Under the pieces are notes generated by a model. The model made no database searches, had not been told where the DNA came from, and saw only the letters and a list, made by a program, of their open reading frames with translations. From positions 28,936 to 92,935 of the forward strand of contig JAZQEH010000078.1 in the NCBI GenBank assembly GCA_045538895.1: a stretch of DNA of 64,000 bases, read 5' to 3'. The DNA is from UMGS902 sp045538895 (GTDB taxonomy: Bacteria; Bacillota; Clostridia; Oscillospirales; CAG-272). Positions 45,850 through 55,600 of this stretch are shown one piece after another (positions within the stretch are counted from its first letter, which is position 1; each line of letters begins with the position of its first letter). Position numbers and translations under genes: made by a program.

Positions 45850-46344
45850 ATGAAAAAAGTCGGAATACTTATGGGTAGTGACAGTGATCTGCCCATCATT
45901 CGTAAAGCAACTGATATACTTACAACTTTTGAGATTCCGTTTGAGGTGCATGTTTATTCGGCACACAGAACTCCTTTGGAGGCCGCTGAATTTTCACGTA
46001 ACGCACGTGAAAATGGCTTTGGTGTTATGATTGCGGCCGCAGGCATGGCGGCTCATCTTGCCGGTGCAGTTGCTGCTAACACAACTCTTCCCGTTATAGG
46101 GATACCTTGTAAATCAACGAACCTTGACGGTCTTGACGCACTTCTTGCTACTGTACAGATGCCTACAGGTATTCCTGTTGCTACCGTTGCGATTGACGGC
46201 GGAGCAAATGCAGCTTTGCTTGCAGCACAGATTTTAGCTGTAGAGGACGCAAGTCTTGCAGAAAAGCTTAATGCGAAGCGTGCAAGCGATGCTAAAAAGG
46301 TTCTTGAAAAGGATGCTGCTGTAGCCGCAGAATTAAACAAGTAA
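45850..46344 (+). CDS. purE: 5-(carboxyamino)imidazole ribonucleotide mutase PurE
   Basis: Shifts the carboxyl group of N5-CAIR to give CAIR. The 164 residues match class I PurE: VGILMGSDSDLPI, VYSAHRTPLEA, IAAAGMAAHLAG and GIPCKSTNLDGLDALLATVQ. Class I normally needs PurK, which is not in this window, so purK must be elsewhere. ATG at 45850 follows GGAGG by five bases; an upstream in-frame start lies inside the terminator. First gene behind the ZTP riboswitch. Confidence 0.96.
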   Translation: MKKVGILMGSDSDLPIIRKATDILTTFEIPFEVHVYSAHRTPLEAAEFSRNARENGFGVMIAAAGMAAHLAGAVAANTTLPVIGIPCKSTNLDGLDALLATVQMPTGIPVATVAIDGGANAALLAAQILAVEDASLAEKLNAKRASDAKKVLEKDAAVAAELNK

Positions 46345-46355
46345 AGGAGTAACCC

Positions 46356-47780
46356 ATGGGAGGTTTTTTTGGAGCTGTCTGCAAAAATGATGCGATGATT
46401 GATGTTTTTTTCGGTACCGATTATCACTCGCATCTCGGTACGCGAAGAGCAGGTCTTGCTGCGTACGATAAAGAAATCGGTTTGCAGAGAAAAATCCATA
46501 ATATAGAGAATTCACCTTTCAGGACAAAGTTTGAAAACGTTCTGGAGGAAATGAAAGGTACTTCGGCAATCGGTTGTATAAGTGATACCGACCCTCAGCC
46601 TTTGCTGATTCGTTCTAATCACGGCACATATGCAATCTGTACCGTTGGTATTATCAATAACGCAGATGCATTGATTGATAAGTATCTTTCTCCGTGCGGC
46701 TTGCATTTTGATGCAATGACGGGCGGTAAAGTTAATTCAAATGAACTTATAGCGGCACTTATTGACCAGAAATCTACTTTTTCGGAAGGTATAAGGTTTG
46801 CGCAGGAGTCTATTGAAGGCTCTGCATCTATTCTGATTCTTTGCGATAACGGACATATTATTGCCGCAAGAGATTTATACGGAAGAACACCTGTTCATAT
46901 TGGAAAGAGCGAAAACGGTTACTGTGTTTCGTTTGAGTCTTTTGCATATCAGAAGCTTGGATATGAAAACGATAAGGAACTCGGTCCCGGCGAGATAGTT
47001 GAGATTACGGCAGATGATGTTACTCAACTTATGGCACCTGGTGAGGAAATGCGTATATGTGCGTTTCTTTGGTCATATTACGGTTACTCAACGTCTAATT
47101 ATGAGGGCGTAAACGTAGAGATGATGCGATACCGTAACGGCAGCATAATGGCGGAAAATGACAAGGCACAGAACCTTGCACAGGACATTGATTACGTTTG
47201 CGGTGTTCCGGATTCGGGTACTCCGCATGCAATCGGATATGCAACCAAGAGCGGCATTCCGTTTGCACGTCCGTTTATCAAGTATACACCTACATGGCCC
47301 CGCAGCTTTATGTCTGCAACTCAGTTAGACCGTAAAAAAGTAGCAAAAATGAAGCAAATTCCGGTTCACGAGCTTATACAAGATAAAAAGCTTTTGTTTG
47401 TAGATGATTCTATTGTTAGAGGAACTCAGCTTAAAGAAACCGTGGACTTCCTGTATGATCATGGCGCTAAAGAAGTTCATATGCGTTCTGCGTGTCCCCC
47501 TATAATGTATGGCTGTAAGTATTTGAATTTCTCAAGTTCGAGAAGTCCCATGGAATTGCTTGCCCGCCGAGTAATTATGGATCTTGAGGGCGAGGAAGGG
47601 TTCAAGTATATTGATGAATATAGCGATTCTTCGACAGAACGCGGCAAAAAACTCAGAAAAACAATCTGCGAGTCATTCAATTTTGCATCTCTTGAATTCC
47701 AGTCTCTCGACGGAATTATAAAATCAATCGGCATTGAGCCGTGTAAGCTTTGCACTTATTGCTGGAGCGGAAAGGAATAA
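46356..47780 (+). CDS. purF: Amidophosphoribosyltransferase-like protein lacking the catalytic cysteine
   Basis: By position and sequence this is the PurF of the operon (PRPP to phosphoribosylamine). The 474 residues hold a class II glutaminase-like domain (1-~230) and a PRTase domain with the PRPP loop LLFVDDSIVRGTQL. Iron-sulfur-type cysteines are kept (GCKYLNF, then Cys463, 466 and 469 near the end). But it begins Met-Gly-Gly-Phe-Phe-Gly, where PurF has Cys-Gly-Val-Phe-Gly: the nucleophile is Gly. A stop codon two codons upstream fixes the start, so no propeptide hides a Cys. It may use free ammonia or a partner glutaminase. Confidence 0.88.
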   Translation: MGGFFGAVCKNDAMIDVFFGTDYHSHLGTRRAGLAAYDKEIGLQRKIHNIENSPFRTKFENVLEEMKGTSAIGCISDTDPQPLLIRSNHGTYAICTVGIINNADALIDKYLSPCGLHFDAMTGGKVNSNELIAALIDQKSTFSEGIRFAQESIEGSASILILCDNGHIIAARDLYGRTPVHIGKSENGYCVSFESFAYQKLGYENDKELGPGEIVEITADDVTQLMAPGEEMRICAFLWSYYGYSTSNYEGVNVEMMRYRNGSIMAENDKAQNLAQDIDYVCGVPDSGTPHAIGYATKSGIPFARPFIKYTPTWPRSFMSATQLDRKKVAKMKQIPVHELIQDKKLLFVDDSIVRGTQLKETVDFLYDHGAKEVHMRSACPPIMYGCKYLNFSSSRSPMELLARRVIMDLEGEEGFKYIDEYSDSSTERGKKLRKTICESFNFASLEFQSLDGIIKSIGIEPCKLCTYCWSGKE

Positions 47781-47782
47781 AA

Positions 47783-48832
47783 ATGAGTACACAATCTAAA
47801 TCTGAAAGTTATGCAGCTGCCGGTGTTGATATTGTTGCCGGTTACAAAGCCGTAGAACTCATGAAAAAGCATATTGCACGCACAAAAAATGCCGGTTGTC
47901 TTGATGACGTGGGCGGTTTTGGCGGTTGCTTCGGTTTGCCTATTGCAGGAATGGAAGAACCTGTTCTTGTTTCGGGTACCGACGGTTGCGGAACTAAAGT
48001 AAAGATGGCTATTCTTATGGATAAGCACGATACAATCGGTATTGATGCGGTTGCAATGTGTGTTAATGACATCATTTGTGTCGGTGCGAAGCCTTTGTTC
48101 TTCCTTGACTATATTGCTTGCGGTAAGAATATTCCTGAAAAAATCGCATCTATCGTCAGCGGTGTAGCAGAGGGCTGTGTGCAGTCCGGTGCGGCACTTA
48201 TAGGTGGCGAAACCGCAGAGCATCCCGGTATGATGCCTGTTGATGAATATGACCTTGCAGGCTTTGCGGTTGGTATTGTTGACAAGAAGAAGATTCTTGA
48301 TAATACAAAAATGGCAGCAGGTGATGTTGTTATTGCACTTGCTTCCAGCGGTGTTCATTCAAACGGCTTTTCGCTTGTACGTAAGGTATTTGATATTGAT
48401 AACAATCCCGCTTCTTTGTATGATGCGAACGAAGCACTTGGCGGTAAGAGTATCGCAGAAACTTTACTCACTCCTACCAAAATTTATGTAAAGTCAGTGC
48501 TTGCACTTCTTGAAAAGGTAACAGTTAAGGGCATCAGCCACATTACGGGCGGAGGTTTTTATGAAAACATTCCGCGTTCTATTCCCAAGGGACTTACCGC
48601 TAAAATTGATAAATCCGCTGTTAAAGTTCTTCCCATATTCGATCTTATTGCAAAGACAGGTAATATTCCTGAACGTGATATGTATAACACATATAACATG
48701 GGTGTTGGTATGAGTATAGTTGTACCTGCTAACGAGGTAGAAACGGCTCTTGATATTCTCCGTGCAAACGGCGAAGATGCTTATGTTATCGGTGAGATCA
48801 TCAGCGGTGATGCAGGAGTGATTCTTGAATAA
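47783..48832 (+). CDS. purM: Phosphoribosylformylglycinamidine cyclo-ligase
   Basis: AIR synthetase, closing the imidazole ring with ATP. The 349 residues show YAAAGVDIVAGYKAVELMK, GFGGCFGLP, SGTDGCGTKVKMAI, IGIDAVAMCVNDI, LIGGETAEHPGMM, SSGVHSNGFSLVRKV and HITGGGFYENIPR, all conserved in PurM. The ATG at 47783 follows AAAGGAA; the frame is open further up inside the purF-like gene. purN overlaps its stop by one base. Confidence 0.97.
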   Translation: MSTQSKSESYAAAGVDIVAGYKAVELMKKHIARTKNAGCLDDVGGFGGCFGLPIAGMEEPVLVSGTDGCGTKVKMAILMDKHDTIGIDAVAMCVNDIICVGAKPLFFLDYIACGKNIPEKIASIVSGVAEGCVQSGAALIGGETAEHPGMMPVDEYDLAGFAVGIVDKKKILDNTKMAAGDVVIALASSGVHSNGFSLVRKVFDIDNNPASLYDANEALGGKSIAETLLTPTKIYVKSVLALLEKVTVKGISHITGGGFYENIPRSIPKGLTAKIDKSAVKVLPIFDLIAKTGNIPERDMYNTYNMGVGMSIVVPANEVETALDILRANGEDAYVIGEIISGDAGVILE

Positions 48833-49440
48833 TGAGTATTGCTAAAAAACGTATAGCTGTTTTGGTTTCGGGCGGCGGTACTAATCTTCAGGCTTTGATA
48901 AATGCCGAAGCAAAAGGCATCATTAAAAGCGGAAAGATTGAGCTTGTTGTTTCCAACAACGCCGGTGCATATGCACTCGAACGTGCTAAAAAAGCAAACA
49001 TTAAAACCGCTGTGGTATCCAAAAAAGAGCTTGGAGGAAGCCAGAGAGCTTTTGAAAACAATTTGATTACTATTTTAGAGGACAACCGTATTGACGTTAT
49101 TGTTCTTGCGGGCTTTATGGTAATTCTCAGTGAAAGATTTACAAGTACATATCCAAAGCGTATTATTAACGTACATCCTTCGCTTATTCCGTCTTTCTGC
49201 GGTGAAGGATTTTACGGTCTTCGTGTTCATCAGGCGGCACTTGATTACGGCGTAAAGGTTACGGGTGCAACAGTGCATTTTGTAAATGAAGTGCCTGACG
49301 GCGGTGAGATAATTATGCAAAAGGCGGTGGCAATACGTGATGATGATACACCCGAAACTCTTCAAAAAAGAGTAATGCGACTTGCAGAGTGGAAAATACT
49401 TCCTCTCTCGGTTGAAAAAGTCTGCAAAGAACTTGTATAG
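48832..49440 (+). CDS. purN: Phosphoribosylglycinamide formyltransferase PurN
   Basis: Transfers formyl from 10-formyl-tetrahydrofolate to GAR. The 202 residues contain IAVLVSGGGTNLQALI, VVSNNAGAYALERA, VLAGFMVILSERF, the catalytic IINVHPSLIPSFCGEGFYG and the TGATVHFVNEVPDGGEII block with the active Asn/His/Asp set. Folate-dependent formylation in this operon fits control by a ZTP riboswitch. Start overlaps the purM stop (TAATG). Confidence 0.96.
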   Translation: MSIAKKRIAVLVSGGGTNLQALINAEAKGIIKSGKIELVVSNNAGAYALERAKKANIKTAVVSKKELGGSQRAFENNLITILEDNRIDVIVLAGFMVILSERFTSTYPKRIINVHPSLIPSFCGEGFYGLRVHQAALDYGVKVTGATVHFVNEVPDGGEIIMQKAVAIRDDDTPETLQKRVMRLAEWKILPLSVEKVCKELV

Positions 49441-49454
49441 AAAGGAAACTGAAA

Positions 49455-50171
49455 ATGAAGATTTCATCTATTGCTAATGAACTGAACTCTCTTGCTTATC
49501 ACGGCAGAGGTATTATAATCGGTAAAAGTGCCGATGCGAAAAAAGCGATTACTGCTTACTTTATTATGGGCAGAAGCGAGAATAGCCGAAACCGTGTATT
49601 TGTTGCCGAGGGTGATGCTATGCGTACAAAGGCATTTGACGAGTCTAAGATGACCGATCCCCATTTGATTATTTATTATCCCGTTAGGGTTCTTGGCAAC
49701 AAGACCATTGTTACAAACGGTGACCAGACAGATACTATCTATGAGCTCATGGATAAGCAGATGACCTTTGAACAGGCACTTCGCACACGTGAGTTTGAGG
49801 ATGATAAGCCTAATTTCACCCCAAGAATTTCCGGTATTATCCATTGCGAAAACGGTGATATGAACTTTGCGATGTCTATTCTTAAGTCAGCAGAGGGTGA
49901 TGATAGCTCTTGCGAAAGATTTACATATGCATACTCCTCTCCCATAGCAGGCAAGGCAAAATTTATTCACACCTATAACGAAGACGGCAATCCGCTTCCG
50001 TCTTTTGAGGGTGAACCCAAAACGTTAGAGCTTCCCGACATGGACATTGATTCACTTACTGACCTTATCTGGACAAATCTTAATGCTGACAACAAAGTAT
50101 CCCTTTTTGTGAGATATATTGATATCGCCAGCGGCGAGAGCGAAACAAGAATTGTAAATAAGAACGTTTGA
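49455..50171 (+). CDS. purO: IMP cyclohydrolase, PurO type
   Basis: Closes FAICAR to IMP, the last step. The 238 residues match the archaeal-type IMP cyclohydrolase family: YHGRGIIIGKS, AYFIMGRSENSRNRVF, HLIIYYPVRVLGN, VTNGDQTDTIYELM, FTPRISGII and VRYIDIASGES. This fold is unrelated to the cyclohydrolase half of bacterial PurH. It stands directly before a PurH-like protein that lacks that half, which supports the assignment. ATG follows AAAGGAAAC. Confidence 0.9.
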   Translation: MKISSIANELNSLAYHGRGIIIGKSADAKKAITAYFIMGRSENSRNRVFVAEGDAMRTKAFDESKMTDPHLIIYYPVRVLGNKTIVTNGDQTDTIYELMDKQMTFEQALRTREFEDDKPNFTPRISGIIHCENGDMNFAMSILKSAEGDDSSCERFTYAYSSPIAGKAKFIHTYNEDGNPLPSFEGEPKTLELPDMDIDSLTDLIWTNLNADNKVSLFVRYIDIASGESETRIVNKNV

Positions 50172-50179
50172 GGTGTAAA

Positions 50180-51364
50180 ATGAAAGAATTTGAACTTAAA
50201 TACGGTTGTAACCCCAATCAGAAGCCTGCAAAGATTTTTATGCATGACGGAAGTGAGCTTCCTATAGAGATTCTTTGCGGACGTCCCGGTTTCATTAATT
50301 TCCTTGATGCTTTTAATAGCTGGCAGCTTGTAAAAGAGCTTAAAGAGGCTCTCGGTCTTCCTGCAGTAACCTCTTTTAAGCACGTAAGCCCTACTTCTGC
50401 GGCAGTTGGTATTCCGCTTTCTGATAAGCTTAAGAAGGCTTGCTTTGTTGATGATATTGAGGATCTTGACGCATCTCCCCTTGCTTGCGCATATGCAAGA
50501 GCAAGAGGTACAGACAGAATGTGTTCTTTCGGTGACTGGGTAGCACTTTCTGACGTTTGTGACGTTACTACTGCAAAACTTATCAAAAGAGAAGTTTCCG
50601 ACGGTATCATCGCACCCGGTTATGAGCCGGAGGCACTTGAAATTCTCAAGTCCAAGAGAAAAGGCAATTACAATATTGTAAAAATCGATCCCAATTATGT
50701 TCCTGCTGAAATTGAGCATAAGCAGGTTTACGGTATTACTTTTGAACAGGGTAGAAACAATTTTGAGATCAACCCTGCGTTGCTTACTGAAATTGTTACT
50801 GCAAACAAGGATATGCCCGAGAGTGCAACCCGTGACCTTATAATTGCACTTATTACTCTTAAGTATACCCAGTCCAATTCCGTTTGCTATGCGGTTGACG
50901 GTCAGGCAATCGGTGTCGGTGCCGGTCAGCAATCGAGAATCCATTGTACCCGTCTTGCAGGTACAAAGGCAGACACATGGTTCCTCCGTCAGCATGAAAA
51001 GGTGCTTGCGCTTCCTTTCAAGCCTGAGCTTGGCAGACCTGACAGAGATAATGTTATAGACGGTTATATTAACCGCAATGAGGAAGACGTTTGTGCAGAC
51101 GGTATCTGGCAGAACTATTTCACAAAGCAGCCTGAGCCGCTTACCGATGCTGAAATCCGTGCATATCTTGACACTATCGACAATGTTGCACTTGGTTCGG
51201 ATGCTTTCTTCCCGTTCAGCGACAACATTGAACGTGCTAAGCGTAGCGGTGTTAAGTACATTGCAGAGCCGGGTGGCTCTATCCGTGATGATGCTGTTAT
51301 CGAATGTGCTGATAAGTATGGCATGGTAATGGCATTTACAAAGATGCGTTTGTTCCATCATTAA
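50180..51364 (+). CDS. purH: AICAR formyltransferase (stand-alone PurH C-terminal domain)
   Basis: Formylates AICAR to FAICAR with 10-formyl-tetrahydrofolate. The 394 residues correspond to the AICAR transformylase part of PurH: LKYGCNPNQKPAKI, FNSWQLVKELKEA, TSFKHVSPTSAAVG (catalytic Lys-His), the DRMCSFGDWVALSDVC segment, AIGVGAGQQSRIHCTRLAG and GSDAFFPFSDNIERA. The N-terminal MGS-like cyclohydrolase domain of ordinary PurH is absent, and its job is done by purO upstream. ATG at 50180 follows GAGGTG; a longer in-frame start overlaps purO. Confidence 0.94.
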   Translation: MKEFELKYGCNPNQKPAKIFMHDGSELPIEILCGRPGFINFLDAFNSWQLVKELKEALGLPAVTSFKHVSPTSAAVGIPLSDKLKKACFVDDIEDLDASPLACAYARARGTDRMCSFGDWVALSDVCDVTTAKLIKREVSDGIIAPGYEPEALEILKSKRKGNYNIVKIDPNYVPAEIEHKQVYGITFEQGRNNFEINPALLTEIVTANKDMPESATRDLIIALITLKYTQSNSVCYAVDGQAIGVGAGQQSRIHCTRLAGTKADTWFLRQHEKVLALPFKPELGRPDRDNVIDGYINRNEEDVCADGIWQNYFTKQPEPLTDAEIRAYLDTIDNVALGSDAFFPFSDNIERAKRSGVKYIAEPGGSIRDDAVIECADKYGMVMAFTKMRLFHH

Positions 51365-51379
51365 TTCTTTGGAGGCAAA

Positions 51380-52648
51380 ATGAAAGTTTTAGTCGTTGGC
51401 GGTGGCGGCAGAGAGCATGCCATCATCAAAAAAATCAAAGAGAATAAAGCTGTTACCGAGATTTACGCACTCCCTGGAAACGGCGGTATTGCTGCCGATG
51501 CGGTTTGCGTTGATATCGGTGCTAAGGACATTGACGGCATTGTTAGTTTTGCCGTTGAAGAGTCTATAGATTACGCAATCGTTGCACCCGATGATCCGCT
51601 TGTACTCGGTGCAGTTGATGCACTTGAAGAAAAGGGTATTCCTTGCTTCGGTCCCCGTGCAAATGCTGCTATTATTGAGGGAAGTAAGGTCTTTTCAAAA
51701 GATCTTATGAAAAAATACGGTATTCCTACAGCTCAGTATGAAGTATTTACTGATATGGATGCAGCTCTCAAGTATCTTGACACAGCTCCCGTTCCTACCG
51801 TAATCAAGGCAGACGGCTTGGCTCTTGGAAAGGGCGTAGTGATAGCAGAAACAAGAGATGCCGCCAAAGATGCTGTTAAATCCATGATGCAGGATAAGGT
51901 ATTCGGAAATAGCGGTGACAGAATTGTTATCGAAGAATTCCTCACCGGCCCCGAGGTTTCGGTACTTTCGTTTACAGACGGAAAAACAGTTGTTCCTATG
52001 ATATCTTCTATGGATCATAAACGTGCCGGTGATAACGATACCGGTCTTAATACCGGCGGTATGGGTACTGTTGCACCCAATCCGTACTATACCGAGGAAA
52101 TTGCAGAAGTTTGCATGAAGACTATCTTCAAGCCGACAATTGATGCAATGAATGCAGAGGGAAGAACCTTTAAGGGTTGCCTTTATTTTGGTCTTATGCT
52201 TACACCCAAGGGTCCCAAGGTTATCGAGTATAACTGTCGCTTCGGTGATCCCGAAACGCAGGTTGTGCTTCCGCTTCTCGAAAGCGACCTTCTCACCGTA
52301 ATGCGTGCTGTTACCGACGGTAAACTCAGTGAAACCGAAGTTCGTTTTTCGTCGGGCAATGCATGTTGTGTTGTAATGGCTTCAAAAGGCTATCCTACAA
52401 GCTATGAAAAGGGCTTTGAACTTGCAATTCCCGCAGAAATCAGCAATAGCGTATACGTTGCAGGTGCTGCTATCAAGGAAGGCAAACTTGTTACAAACGG
52501 TGGCAGAGTTTTAGGTGCAACTGCAGTTGCAGACACGCTTGAAAACGCAGTTAAGTCTGCGTACGACCTTGTAGATAAGATTCATTTTGATAACGCTTTC
52601 TATCGCCATGATATTGGTGCAAGAGCGCTTAAAGCAAAGGAGTGCTGA
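51380..52648 (+). CDS. purD: Phosphoribosylamine--glycine ligase
   Basis: ATP-grasp enzyme making GAR from phosphoribosylamine and glycine. The 422 residues show KVLVVGGGGREHAII, YALPGNGGIAADAV, APDDPLVLG, KADGLALGKGVVIAE, EFLTGPEVSVLSFTDG, NTGGMGTVAPNPYYT and EYNCRFGDPETQVVLP, all standard PurD blocks. Start after GGAGGC. It ends just before purL, whose start at 52650 follows the purD stop by one base. Confidence 0.97.
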   Translation: MKVLVVGGGGREHAIIKKIKENKAVTEIYALPGNGGIAADAVCVDIGAKDIDGIVSFAVEESIDYAIVAPDDPLVLGAVDALEEKGIPCFGPRANAAIIEGSKVFSKDLMKKYGIPTAQYEVFTDMDAALKYLDTAPVPTVIKADGLALGKGVVIAETRDAAKDAVKSMMQDKVFGNSGDRIVIEEFLTGPEVSVLSFTDGKTVVPMISSMDHKRAGDNDTGLNTGGMGTVAPNPYYTEEIAEVCMKTIFKPTIDAMNAEGRTFKGCLYFGLMLTPKGPKVIEYNCRFGDPETQVVLPLLESDLLTVMRAVTDGKLSETEVRFSSGNACCVVMASKGYPTSYEKGFELAIPAEISNSVYVAGAAIKEGKLVTNGGRVLGATAVADTLENAVKSAYDLVDKIHFDNAFYRHDIGARALKAKEC

Positions 52649-52649
52649 A

Positions 52650-55600
52650 ATGGTATATAGAGTCTATGTTGAAAAGAAAAAAGAGCATGCCAATGAGGCG
52701 AAGTCGCTTCTTTCGGATGCCCGTTCACTCCTTGGTATCAGTGAACTTACCGATGTCCGTGTTATCAACAGATATGATGCTGATAATATCGACAAAGACC
52801 TTTTTGACTATGCAAAGGGAACCGTTTTTTCCGAGCCGCAGGTCGATTTGGTTTTTGATGAACTTTCTTTGGGCGATGCTACTGTTTTTGCAGTGGAATT
52901 CCTTCCCGGACAGTTTGACCAGCGTGCGGACTCTGCTGCTCAATGCATACAGATAATCTCCCAAGGCGACCGTCCCAGAGTGCGTACTGCGAAGATATAT
53001 GCACTTTACGGAACCCTTTCTGCTGAACAGATTGCAGAGATTAAAAAGTATGTTATCAACCCGGTTGAAGCCCGCGAGGCGGTGCTTGACAAGCCCGACA
53101 CACTTGAAATGCAGTATACTGTTCCTACGGAGGTTAAAACGCTTGAGGGCTTTACCTCACTTGACAAGGACGGACTTGCGAAGTTTGTTTCCGACTACGG
53201 TCTTGCGATGGATGAGGCAGATATTGCATTCTGTCAGAAATACTTCATCAGCGAAAAGCGTGATCCCACTATCACTGAAATTCGCATGATAGATACATAT
53301 TGGTCCGACCATTGCCGTCATACTACTTTCCAGACTATCATTGATGATGTAAAGTTTGAGGACGAGCTTCTTCAAAAGGCGTATGAGGATTATATCGCAG
53401 TTCGTAAGGAGCTTGGCAGAACGAAGCCTATCTGCCTTATGGATCTTGCTACAGTAGCCGTAAAGTATCTTAAGAAGCACGGCAAACTTGATAAACTTGA
53501 TGAGTCTGAAGAAATCAATGCTTGTACCGTTAAAATCAATATTGATGTTGACGGCAAGAGCGAGCCTTGGCTTCTCCTCTTTAAAAACGAAACTCACAAT
53601 CACCCCACCGAAATTGAGCCTTTTGGCGGTGCGGCTACATGTATCGGCGGTGCCATTCGTGACCCTCTTTCCGGCCGTTCATACGTTTACGGTGCGATGC
53701 GTGTAACCGGTGCGGCTAATCCTTTAAAACCTGTCAGCGAAACTATCAAGGGTAAACTTCCGCAGAGAAAAATCGTTACTACTGCGGCTGCCGGATATTC
53801 TTCTTACGGTAACCAAATAGGTCTTGCTACCGGTATCGTTGATGAGATTTACCATGACGGATATGCTGCAAAGCGTATGGAAATCGGTGCAGTAATTGCA
53901 GCGGCACCTGCGGCAAATGTTCGCCGTGAGCGTCCAGCACCCGGAGATATCGTTATTCTTCTCGGCGGTAGTACCGGACGTGATGGTATCGGTGGAGCAA
54001 CAGGCTCTTCCAAGGCACATAATGCACATTCTGTTGAAACCTGCGGTGCCGAGGTTCAAAAGGGTAATGCTCCTGAAGAAAGAAAGCTTCAGCGCCTTTT
54101 CCGCAATGCCGAAGCTTGTCGCATGATCAAGAGATGTAATGACTTTGGTGCAGGCGGAGTTTCTGTTGCTATCGGCGAGCTTGCTGACGGTCTTGTGATC
54201 GACCTTAACGCAGTTCCTAAGAAGTACGAAGGCCTTGACGGAACCGAGCTTGCAATCAGCGAGTCGCAGGAACGTATGGCTGTTGTTATCGGAACGGAAA
54301 ACCTTGTAAGATTCCTTGAACGTGCAAACAGCGAAAACCTTCAGGCGTGCAAGGTGGCAGAGGTACAGGCCGAAGAACGCCTTGTTATGCATTGGAATGG
54401 CAAGAAAATCGTTGATATCAGCCGTGAATTCTTAAATTCAAACGGTGCAGAGAAGCATATTGAGGTTGCTCCTGCTGCTCCTGCGGCTTTTGATAAAGAA
54501 ATCAATGGCAGTTTTGTTGAAAACTATAAAGCTCTTGCCGATGACCTTAATATTTGTTCAAAGCGTGGGCTTTCCGAACGTTTTGACTCTACCATTGGTG
54601 CCGGCACTGTACTTATGCCTTTCGGCGGCAAGCATCAGCTTACACCCGTGCAGGCTATGGTACAGAAGGTTTCTGTTGAAAAGCAGGATACCGACGATTG
54701 CTCGTTTATGTCTTGGGGCTATAACCCGTTTATTACCGAAAAGAGCCCTTACCACGGTGCATATCTTGCGGTAATTGAGTCTGTTTCAAAGCTTATAGCT
54801 TCCGGTGCATCTTTTGAAGACGTATATCTTACATTCCAGGAGTATTTTGAAAAGCTTGGTAAAGATGCAAAGCGTTGGGGTAAGCCGCTTGCTGCTCTCC
54901 TCGGTGCATTTGAAGCACAGAAAGAGCTTCAGATTGGTTCTATCGGTGGTAAAGACTCTATGAGTGGCTCGTTTGAAAATCTCGACGTTCCTCCTACGCT
55001 CGTTTCGTTTGCTGTTACTACTGACAAGATTAAAAACGTTGTTTCTCCCGAGTTCAAGAAGGCAGGCAACAAGGTATATCTTGTTGCTCCCGAATATGAT
55101 GAAAACGGACTTCCCAAGACCGATTCACTTATTAAGGTGTTCAATAAGGTAACAGAACTTCTCCGTAGCGGCAAGGCAATCTCGGCTTATACTCCCGGTA
55201 TGGGCGGTGTTGCTGAAGCGGTTATGAAGATGTGTTTTGGTAATGCTCTCGGCTTTAAGTTTGAGAATGTTTCTGTAAAAGATATCTTTGGTTATTCCTA
55301 CGCAAGCTTTGTTGTTGAAGCTACCGAGGACCTTGATGCACTTTGCATTGGTGTTGTTACTGATGACGGAAAGCTTACTATGGGCAACGAGTCGCTTGAT
55401 CTTGCTGAAATTCTTGATATTTATGAGAATAAGCTTGAAAGCGTATTCAGTTGCAATATTCCTACGTCAAATGCCCCTGTTTGTAACTTCGATTACAAGG
55501 CAACCGAGCGAGTAGCACCTGCTATTAAGGTTGTAAAGCCTCGCGTACTTATTCCTGCGTTCCCCGGTACAAACTGTGAATTTGACAGTGCTAAAGCAGT

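Noticed and set aside
46356..46400. Cys9 of the PurF-like protein as the nucleophile
   Set aside because: Class II glutaminases need the cysteine as the N-terminal residue before Gly-Val-Phe-Gly; Cys9 lies after that strand.
49973..51361. 462-codon open frame antisense to the AICAR formyltransferase gene
   Set aside because: Low-complexity, Cys/Thr/Asn-rich translation typical of antisense frames; the sense strand is a clear enzyme.
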